A DNA stretch of 6,268 nt from an uncultured Ruminococcus sp. (GTDB lineage Bacteria; Bacillota; Clostridia; Oscillospirales; Ruminococcaceae), in contig CAJKFZ010000151.1 of the NCBI GenBank assembly GCA_905199285.1, positions 1-6,268 of the forward strand, in the 5' to 3' direction. Numbering within the stretch: position 1 is the first letter of the stretch; every line of letters begins with the position of its first letter. The position numbers and the translations under genes are program-made. Below, piece after piece: positions 1 to 5,006 of this stretch. The notes beneath the pieces are model-generated. The model saw only the letters and a list, made by a program, of their open reading frames with translations. It was not told where the DNA came from and did not search any database.

Positions 1-6
1 TAGTTA

Positions 7-888
7 TTATTTAAAATATATAGTTATCACAAGACTTTCATTCACATATTCCGCTTTGATCGTTCCGCCCATTTGCTCTGTAAATAACTTTGCTATCGAC
101 AGTCCCAATCCTGTGGAGTTTTTGGCAGTTTCAACCGTATAAAACCTGTCAAATAAACGTCCGACCGTAACGGCATTCAGGTTTTTAGCCGTGTTTGAAA
201 ATGTTATCATTCCGTTTTCTGTAAGTTTAACGGATAAATCTCCGTCACTGTATTTAAGAGTATTACTGATGATATTTCCGAAAATTCTCATAAGTGCATA
301 TTTATCGAGCGTACGTTCCACAGGGGATTCGGAAATTTCAACGTTGGGAGTAATTCCGTGCTGTATGATCGCGCCATAGTACGAAGCAATACTCTCCTCA
401 AGAATGCTGTTCAGACAAATCGGTTCCATATTCATTTCCCGAACCGATGCAACGATCGAATAGCGAAAAAGCTCTTCAGTAAGCTGTTTCATAGCGTCTG
501 TACGGTTTACGATCTGTGTAATATATTTCCGGACTGTATCGGACGTTTTTTCCTTTTCTAAAAGATCAAGATATCCGCTTATTGCAGTCAGCGGTGTACG
601 CAAATCGTGGGAAATGTTTGTGACCGCTTCTTTCAATTCGGTATCACCTTGTTGGTAGCGAAGTTTTTCTTGGCGGAGCTGCTGGAGCTGAACATTCAGA
701 CTTTCGGCAAGCGCACGTATATCTCTGTCACTGCTTGAAATATCAATTAACGTATTTGTGTCGGCTGACATCCTTTCAGCAATTTTTTCTTTTATCTCCC
801 TTGCTGATTTTTTCATAAGGTATATCTTTATCAGCAGAATCACTATTCCTGCCGTAAGCAAAGTACAAAGGCACGTCAGCCAGAACAC
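7..888 (-). CDS. Sensor histidine kinase with one membrane segment and no extracellular sensor domain
   Basis: Membrane histidine kinase, likely partner of the OmpR-type regulator encoded at 3644-4306. Numbering from the first possible start (TTG at 897): one hydrophobic segment at about residues 5-28, a charged linker that may include a degenerate HAMP-like helix, a DHp domain with the phosphoacceptor motif ISHDLRTP (His97), and an ATPase domain with N-box residues Asn208 and Asn212 (NIISNTLKYS), an F-box (LFDRFYT) and a G-box STGLGLSIAK. The usual DxGxG box is not seen; the matching segment reads ITFSNTA. Start choice: AAGGAG lies directly against the TTG at 897 with no spacer, but 9 bases before the GTG at 888, so GTG (293 residues) is preferred. 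The gene is last in the transporter operon, 13 bases after the permease stop, and ends with two stops in tandem (TAA TAA). Family assignment is firm; the signal is not known. A link to envelope stress or peptide antibiotics is inferred from the neighbours. Confidence 0.93.
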   Translation of the reverse strand: MFWLTCLCTLLTAGIVILLIKIYLMKKSAREIKEKIAERMSADTNTLIDISSSDRDIRALAESLNVQLQQLRQEKLRYQQGDTELKEAVTNISHDLRTPLTAISGYLDLLEKEKTSDTVRKYITQIVNRTDAMKQLTEELFRYSIVASVREMNMEPICLNSILEESIASYYGAIIQHGITPNVEISESPVERTLDKYALMRIFGNIISNTLKYSDGDLSVKLTENGMITFSNTAKNLNAVTVGRLFDRFYTVETAKNSTGLGLSIAKLFTEQMGGTIKAEYVNESLVITIYFK

Positions 889-897
889 GAAAATCAA

Positions 898-903
898 CTC
901 CTT
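898..903 (-). promoter_or_regulatory. Ribosome binding site that decides the kinase start
   Basis: The minus strand reads AAGGAG, overlapping the stop codon of the upstream permease gene. It touches the TTG at 897 but sits 9 bases before the GTG at 888, which is a normal spacing. This favours GTG as the start and suggests translational coupling to the permease. Confidence 0.7.
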
Positions 904-1747
904 ATTTCAGGTTTTTTCTGCGGAAGAAAAATATTCCGCAGGCTGTTGTAACGACAATAATTGAAAATGAATAAATCGGCAGACTTTCCGGATTTTCAGG
1001 GTTTTGCTGTGTGATTTGAAGCATCTGACATCCGGGCAGAAAATCGTACAAAAACTCATATACTTTACGTTTTGTACCATCAACGTAATCATAATTTTTC
1101 TCTCTGTCTATATGTTCTTCATGAATAGTGCCTTCTTCATCAGTATAGACGTAATCATAATCTTCATAGTATTCTGGACCATCAAGTTTATTCTGAATCA
1201 TCATAGCGCTCATCATAAATAAAACAGATATAATAATTGCTGTCACAGAAGCATTTGATTTACTGTGAATGAGCATGGATATCAGAAGAAAAATACTGCA
1301 TAGCGAAATAAGTGTGGCTATACTGATTAAAGTTAATTTAATAAGTGAATCTGCGGACGCTGAATTTCCAACAAGCGGAAATCCTACTCCGATGACGGGT
1401 ATAAAATAGGCAAAGTGCATTATAAGCAGAGCTGAAATGCATACTATGAAATTTGAAAAGTATACTTCTGTTCTTGTATGACCGACAATAAGCTTATTTC
1501 TGATTGTACCGTTATGGTAATCTGTACCAATGAACAATCCGATAAAAACTGCAGCGATCACGATCATAAACATACATCCTGAAAATAGAAGATCTTCCAT
1601 ATCATAACTATATTCAGGCTTTTTATTGACTTCGGTATACCGAGAAAAAACAGCATAAATCCCCATTCCGAACATAAAAATCATGCCAAGCCAGAAAATT
1701 TTACTTTTCCAGAGCCTTGAAAAATTGGATTTTATCAACTTAATCAT
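902..1747 (-). CDS. ABC-2 type transporter permease, second of two paralogues
   Basis: Integral membrane subunit, 281 residues, of an ABC exporter whose ATPase is encoded at 2621-3535. About six hydrophobic segments are visible, roughly residues 17-35, 54-74, 98-124, 136-160, 166-184 and 259-275. The N-terminal motif LWKSKIFWLGM, the cytosolic-loop motif NGTIRNKLIVGHTR, the motif GTKRKVYEFL and the C-terminal end RRKNLK are all shared, nearly unchanged, with the permease encoded just upstream, so the two are tandem duplicates and may form a heterodimer. With the N-terminus inside, the stretch at about 185-258 would be outside the cell. Its first part is rich in Asp, Glu and Tyr, and differs from the other copy. 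The gene follows the first permease by 20 bases, with a GAGGTG ribosome binding site before the ATG. The family resembles permeases found with BcrA-type ATPases in bacitracin or lantibiotic resistance; the substrate is not shown by the sequence. Confidence 0.88.
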   Translation of the reverse strand: MIKLIKSNFSRLWKSKIFWLGMIFMFGMGIYAVFSRYTEVNKKPEYSYDMEDLLFSGCMFMIVIAAVFIGLFIGTDYHNGTIRNKLIVGHTRTEVYFSNFIVCISALLIMHFAYFIPVIGVGFPLVGNSASADSLIKLTLISIATLISLCSIFLLISMLIHSKSNASVTAIIISVLFMMSAMMIQNKLDGPEYYEDYDYVYTDEEGTIHEEHIDREKNYDYVDGTKRKVYEFLYDFLPGCQMLQITQQNPENPESLPIYSFSIIVVTTACGIFFFRRKNLK

Positions 1748-1767
1748 TATTTCACCTCATATCGGAA

Positions 1768-2628
1768 TTACTTCAGATTTTTTCGGCGGAAAACAGCGAT
1801 GCCCGCCGTTGTTGTAATTAGGATTATGATTCCGTCGTATATCAGCGTAATATCAAGTTTAGATGAATCAAGCAAAGCGGATTTATAAAACTGTGAGGTT
1901 GGAATGAAGTCATTCAGAAACTCATAAACTTTACGTTTTGTTCCTGTGAGATAGTTAGTGTTTTTCTCTTTCTCTACTACTACAGGTTTTCCTGTATCTT
2001 TATCAATATATGAATAAGCGTCATTATATTCGGGAGTGCTAAGACGTTGAAAAATAGTCATTGATGCCAAAAACATGACCATCGTTGCTATCAGTATAGC
2101 TACAGCTCCCGCTGATTTGCTATGGATAAGCATTGATATCATTACCAGAAGTGATGACGCTGCAATCATCGCAGCCGTTCCCATGAGTGTGAGTAATAAA
2201 ATTTTCTTAAATGTTAACGTTGAATCTTCCAGAAGCAGATTTCCCAGCAAAATTGTTGTGATTATATATGTCAAGTGCATGATAATTCCGGCAGTTGTGC
2301 ATACTATTAAATTTGAAATGTAAATCGAACTTCTGGAATGACCAATAATAAGTTTATTTCTGAGCGTGCCGTCTGAATATTCGGTTCCGACAAAAATACC
2401 TATGAATACGGCAGCTGCAAATATTATAATTATTCCGCCCATAAAAATCAATTCGTCGGCGTTTTTATAGCTTTCATCCAAATTTGCATATACTTCCTGA
2501 TGTTGTTCAATATCTATATATCTCATAAGAATGAAAAATACGCTGAGTCCGGCGGAAAATAACATTCCAAGCCAGAAAATTCTGCTTTTCCAGAGTCTTG
2601 CAAAGTTTGATCTTAAAAGTTTACTCAT
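1768..2628 (-). CDS. ABC-2 type transporter permease, first of two paralogues
   Basis: Integral membrane subunit, 286 residues, with about six hydrophobic segments (roughly 17-37, 61-81, 104-130, 143-166, 173-193, 261-280). The conserved cytosolic loop after the second segment reads GTEYSDGTLRNKLIIGHSR, a typical feature of this group of Firmicute exporter permeases. A predicted extracellular region of about 65 residues (194-260) separates the last two segments and contains a mixed-charge, Lys/Glu-bearing stretch. The start ATG overlaps the end of the ATPase gene by 8 bases (the shared text is ATGAGTAA), with GGAGG 8 bases upstream inside the ATPase gene, so translation of the two is probably coupled. 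It is a close paralogue of the permease at 902-1747, with near-identical DNA in the N-terminal and GTKRKVYEFL regions. Export or removal of a membrane-active peptide or antibiotic is the likely role by family and context, but the substrate is unknown. Confidence 0.88.
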   Translation of the reverse strand: MSKLLRSNFARLWKSRIFWLGMLFSAGLSVFFILMRYIDIEQHQEVYANLDESYKNADELIFMGGIIIIFAAAVFIGIFVGTEYSDGTLRNKLIIGHSRSSIYISNLIVCTTAGIIMHLTYIITTILLGNLLLEDSTLTFKKILLLTLMGTAAMIAASSLLVMISMLIHSKSAGAVAILIATMVMFLASMTIFQRLSTPEYNDAYSYIDKDTGKPVVVEKEKNTNYLTGTKRKVYEFLNDFIPTSQFYKSALLDSSKLDITLIYDGIIILITTTAGIAVFRRKNLK

Positions 2629-3535
2629 TGCCCTTGCCTCCGATCAGATTGATATAATAGCTTTCCAGACTTTCATCACGTTCAGCAAGTGAAAGCACTT
2701 CGCAATTTACCTCTGCAAGAGCAAGCGTGAGTTTTGTTATGTTGATTTTAGCGAATATGTCCGCACTATTTTCATCAATAACGCTGTACTCAAAGCCCAT
2801 TTTATCCAGTACACGGACAAGCGCTTTTATATCAGTAACTTTGATTCGTGAACATTTGCGGCAGGCATTTTCGATATCCTCGGCGCTTATTTCCTTGACC
2901 ATTCTTCCGCTGTCAATAAAACCGTAATGTGTGGCAAGACGTGACAGCTCGTCAAGAATATGACTTGATATCAGGAATGTTATCTGCCGTTCACGATTAA
3001 GCTTTAAAATCAGTTCACGCATTTCAATAATTCCCTGGGGATCAAGACCGTTAACAGGTTCGTCCAGCACAAGGAAATCCGGATCGCCTGCAAGAGCAAT
3101 TGCAATACCAAGTCTTTGGCGCATACCGAGAGAAAAATTTTTAGCTTTTTTCTTACCTGTATTCTCCAGTCCGACAAGCTTCAGAATTTCAGTAACTCCC
3201 TCAAACGATGGCAGACCGATAATGCGGAACTGTTCTTTGATATTTTCTTCCGCAGTCATATTCAGGTAAATAGACGGCGTTTCAACTACAGCGCCCATAC
3301 GGCGGCGGGATTTTTCAATCGACTTATTATTGTTGCTTATTTTGTAGAGAGAATATTCTCCCGAAGTCGGTTCTTGCAATCCGCAGATTAATCTGATAAG
3401 CGTAGTTTTTCCTGCGCCGTTTTTTCCGATAAAACCGTAGATAGAGCCTTTCGGAACACGCATGGAAAGACCGTTTAAAGCCTTGAAATGACGATATTGC
3501 TTGCTAAGCGAATTGGTTGTTAAAACATATTCCAT
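2621..3535 (-). CDS. ABC transporter ATP-binding protein, BcrA-like
   Basis: Cytosolic ATPase, 304 residues, that should power the two permeases encoded directly after it. The order of motifs is complete: Walker A GKNGAGKTT (37-45), signature FSLGMRQRLG (134-143), Walker B FLVLDEP (154-160) followed by the D-loop NGLDP, and the switch His192 (ISSH). The Q-loop position carries Glu85 (VVETPSIY), as is common in the bacitracin/lantibiotic subgroup with the motif E-x-P before LTxxEN-like text. A C-terminal domain of about 90 residues (about 215-304) follows the nucleotide-binding domain; its role is not clear from sequence. The start ATG has AAAAGGAGG 9 bases upstream and is the first gene after a likely regulated promoter at 3566-3574. 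The stop overlaps the next gene by 8 bases. It is the first gene of the four-gene transporter and kinase operon. Assignment to the family is firm; drug or bacteriocin specificity is inferred. Confidence 0.95.
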   Translation of the reverse strand: MEYVLTTNSLSKQYRHFKALNGLSMRVPKGSIYGFIGKNGAGKTTLIRLICGLQEPTSGEYSLYKISNNNKSIEKSRRRMGAVVETPSIYLNMTAEENIKEQFRIIGLPSFEGVTEILKLVGLENTGKKKAKNFSLGMRQRLGIAIALAGDPDFLVLDEPVNGLDPQGIIEMRELILKLNRERQITFLISSHILDELSRLATHYGFIDSGRMVKEISAEDIENACRKCSRIKVTDIKALVRVLDKMGFEYSVIDENSADIFAKINITKLTLALAEVNCEVLSLAERDESLESYYINLIGGKGNE

Positions 3536-3544
3536 TTGAATAGT

Positions 3545-3552
3545 CCTCCTTT
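3545..3552 (-). promoter_or_regulatory. Strong ribosome binding site of the ATPase gene
   Basis: The minus strand reads AAAAGGAGG, ending 9 bases before the ATG at 3535. It confirms the ATPase start and indicates efficient initiation for the first gene of the operon. Confidence 0.85.
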
Positions 3553-3565
3553 TCTTGATACTGAT

Positions 3566-3574
3566 ATTCTAACA
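3566..3574 (-). promoter_or_regulatory. Extended -10 promoter of the transporter and kinase operon
   Basis: The minus strand reads TGTTAGAAT: a TAGAAT hexamer (one mismatch to TATAAT) preceded by the TGn extension. At a 17-base spacing the -35 position reads CCGCTT, which is poor. A promoter with a good extended -10 and a weak -35 typically needs an activator, which fits the direct repeats just upstream. Predicted by eye; the start site is not proven. Confidence 0.6.
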
Positions 3575-3581
3575 CGTAATT

Positions 3582-3622
3582 GTTAAGAAAGCGGTAAAGA
3601 AAAGAGTTAAGATTTAGTTAAG
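3582..3622 (-). repeat. Four CTTAAC-like direct repeats, candidate response regulator operator
   Basis: On the minus strand the copies are CTTAAC (3617-3622), CTTAAC (3606-3611), CTTTAC (3594-3599, one mismatch) and CTTAAC (3582-3587), in steps of 11, 12 and 12 bases. The last copy ends 10 bases before the -10 hexamer and the array covers the -35 region. OmpR/PhoB-family regulators bind tandem half-sites about one helical turn apart; the E. coli pho box (11-base steps, about 10 bases before the -10) and Bacillus PhoP TTAACA repeats are known examples. Binding by the regulator encoded at 3644-4306 is inferred. Confidence 0.65.
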
Positions 3623-3643
3623 AATCTATCCACATAGGAAATT

Positions 3644-4306
3644 CTAAGATTCTCTCATTTTAAATCCTATACCCCAGACTGATTCAATGTAATCTTTACA
3701 GGAAGCTTCACGCAGTTTTCTGCGAAGATTGCTGATATGCACTTTCAGTGAACTTTCCACACAGTCGGGAGTATCTATGCTTATTTTATCCAGTATAGCC
3801 GATTTTGTGATTACCTGAGCAGGATTCTGCATCAGCAGTTTGAGAATAGCATATTCAGTTTTTGTCAGTCTTACAGCATTTCCTCCTGCCATAACTTCGT
3901 GAGAAACGCAGTTTAAAATCAAATCTGCAAATTTCAGTATATCTGAATTTTTAATTCTGTTCTTCCGAAGCTGAACTATAATTCTTGCAAGTAGTTCCTG
4001 TGTATCGAACGGTTTGGTGATATAGTCTGCTGCGCCGCCTAAGAGAAGTTCCACCTTATTATGAATATCCGCTTTTGCGCTCATAACGATAACGGGAATT
4101 TCTTTTATTTGTGAAAGAACTTCTTCACCGGAAAGTCCTGGCATCATCAGATCGAGCAAAATTAAATCAGGAACATTCTGGGATAAAAGGTAAACCGCCT
4201 CCGTACCAGAGTATGCGTTCAAGACGTAATATCCTTCACGTGTAAGCAGATCTGTAAGCATTTCATTTATATGTTGATCATCGTCGATTACTGCGATCGT
4301 TGACAT
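3644..4306 (-). CDS. OmpR/PhoB-family response regulator
   Basis: DNA-binding response regulator, 220 residues, of usual length for the family. Receiver domain at residues 3-115: acidic pocket Asp8-Asp10 (VIDDDQ), phosphoacceptor Asp52 (LILLDLMMPG), Ser76 at the conserved Thr/Ser position, Tyr95 as the switch residue and Lys98 before Pro (YITKPF). Winged-helix domain at about 124-218 with the recognition helix near 182-198 (VESSLKVHISNLRRKL) and the typical end SVWGIGFKM. The start ATG has AAAGGAGG 8 bases upstream. The gene is separated from the ATPase gene by 108 bases that hold another promoter and repeat array, so it is probably transcribed at least partly on its own. Its partner is presumably the kinase at the other end of the locus (7-888), as it is the only kinase seen here. 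The likely target is the transporter operon. Confidence 0.95.
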   Translation of the reverse strand: MSTIAVIDDDQHINEMLTDLLTREGYYVLNAYSGTEAVYLLSQNVPDLILLDLMMPGLSGEEVLSQIKEIPVIVMSAKADIHNKVELLLGGAADYITKPFDTQELLARIIVQLRKNRIKNSDILKFADLILNCVSHEVMAGGNAVRLTKTEYAILKLLMQNPAQVITKSAILDKISIDTPDCVESSLKVHISNLRRKLREASCKDYIESVWGIGFKMRES

Positions 4307-4314
4307 TCAGAATT

Positions 4315-4322
4315 CCTCCTTT
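4315..4322 (-). promoter_or_regulatory. Ribosome binding site of the response regulator gene
   Basis: The minus strand reads AAAGGAGG, 8 bases before the ATG at 4306, which supports that start. Confidence 0.85.
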
Positions 4323-4331
4323 GATCAGATA

Positions 4332-4365
4332 ATTATATTGTAACACAAGTAAGACTGCAAAGCAA
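4332..4365 (-). promoter_or_regulatory. Promoter of the response regulator gene, two overlapping options
   Basis: Two sigma-A-like readings fit with 17-base spacers. Option one is TTGCTT (4360-4365) with extended -10 TGTTACAAT (hexamer 4337-4342). Option two is TTGCAG (4355-4360) with a perfect TATAAT (4332-4337). Both lie shortly upstream of the ribosome binding site and after the end of the IbrB-like gene. No CTTAAC repeats are seen here, so expression looks constitutive rather than self-activated by the same site. Confidence 0.6.
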
Positions 4366-4445
4366 GCGGAGAATATAAGAATCTGTTCATATAAAATGCT
4401 GACAACTTCTGGAATAAGCAGTATTGTTTTACAAAATGTCAGAAT

Positions 4446-5006
4446 TTATACAAGCAGCTCCTCTTTGTTTTCTGAATCTGAATCAGCTGATTCATTCTCC
4501 GGGATCCAAGCCTTTCCAAAATTTATTTCCCTGAACAATGAGGCTAAACCCGTTATCTGCTTTAAGCGCAGGATTTCATCTTTGTCCATGCCGAGATGTT
4601 TAGATATCCATGCGTCTGATCTTCCAAGATCGTGAAGTTCTTTTACTATATTTCCCATTAAATCGACATTATGCGAACCTCTTGCTCTGTTATGACGTAT
4701 AGTGCTTGCCATTCTTTTTGCCAGAGGTTTATCAATTACTGAAACAGGAAGCATTCCGTTCTCACGTTCGTAAATATCCTTATTTTCCAGCATTACACGA
4801 TAACGATGGAATCCGTCAACAATTATGTACAAATCTTCTTTCTGAGAATAATAACATACAACGGGCATTGTGTAGCCATCTTCTTTTATACTGTCGTATA
4901 GCAATTTAAGTTCCGGCGGCGCAACTGAGTTAGGATTATATGTATTGGGAATAACTTTTTCAATAGGTACGGCTTTTACATTATAAACAGGACTGATGAA
5001 TTTCAA
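4446..5006 (-). CDS. ParB/Srx-fold protein, IbrB-like
   Basis: Protein of 186 residues with an N-terminal ParB-like domain: VPIEKVIPNTYNPN (about 13-26) is the first conserved block, YIIVDGFHRYRVM (60-72) is the nucleotide-binding-type block, and TIRHNRARGSHNVDLM (102-117) is the third block. A possible helix-turn-helix follows (about 128-150, including WISKHLGM), then an acidic tail. In sulfiredoxin the matching block has a catalytic Cys (GGCHR); here it is DGFHR, so sulfiredoxin activity is unlikely. Architecture and pairing with an IbrA-like gene match IbrB, which with IbrA activates eib genes in E. coli; no partition function is implied. It begins with TTG directly after the stop of the IbrA-like gene, supported by GGAGG 8 bases upstream, so the pair is translationally coupled. 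No in-frame ATG offers a better start. The molecular role (DNA binding, nucleotide hydrolysis or other) is not known from sequence. Confidence 0.85.
   Translation of the reverse strand: MKFISPVYNVKAVPIEKVIPNTYNPNSVAPPELKLLYDSIKEDGYTMPVVCYYSQKEDLYIIVDGFHRYRVMLENKDIYERENGMLPVSVIDKPLAKRMASTIRHNRARGSHNVDLMGNIVKELHDLGRSDAWISKHLGMDKDEILRLKQITGLASLFREINFGKAWIPENESADSDSENKEELLV

Noticed and set aside
191..1222. Plus-strand open frames opposite the kinase and permease genes.
   Set aside because: They lie entirely within well-supported genes on the other strand, lack recognisable domains and have no convincing ribosome binding sites.
3621..3653. Inverted repeat AGAATCT / AGATTCT around the end of the response regulator gene, possible terminator.
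   Set aside because: The arms are only 7 bases, AT-rich, with a 19-base loop and no clear run of T after the stem; it also overlaps the repeat array. Too weak to call a terminator.
4338..4378. Possible CTT-containing repeats before the response regulator gene that would suggest autoregulation.
   Set aside because: The copies (CTTGCT, CTTTGC, CTTACT) do not match CTTAAC well and have no regular 11-12 base spacing.
4399..4442. Inverted repeat CTGACA / TGTCAG after the IbrB-like gene, possible terminator.
   Set aside because: The stem is 6 bases with a 32-base loop, and only a mixed T-rich stretch (CATTTTATAT) follows. It might help end the transcript, but the evidence is poor.
4446..5006. Reading the ParB-fold gene as a plasmid or chromosome partition protein, or as a sulfiredoxin.
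   Set aside because: No parA is adjacent, the protein is shorter than partition ParB, it is paired with an IbrA-like gene, and the sulfiredoxin catalytic Cys is replaced by Phe.
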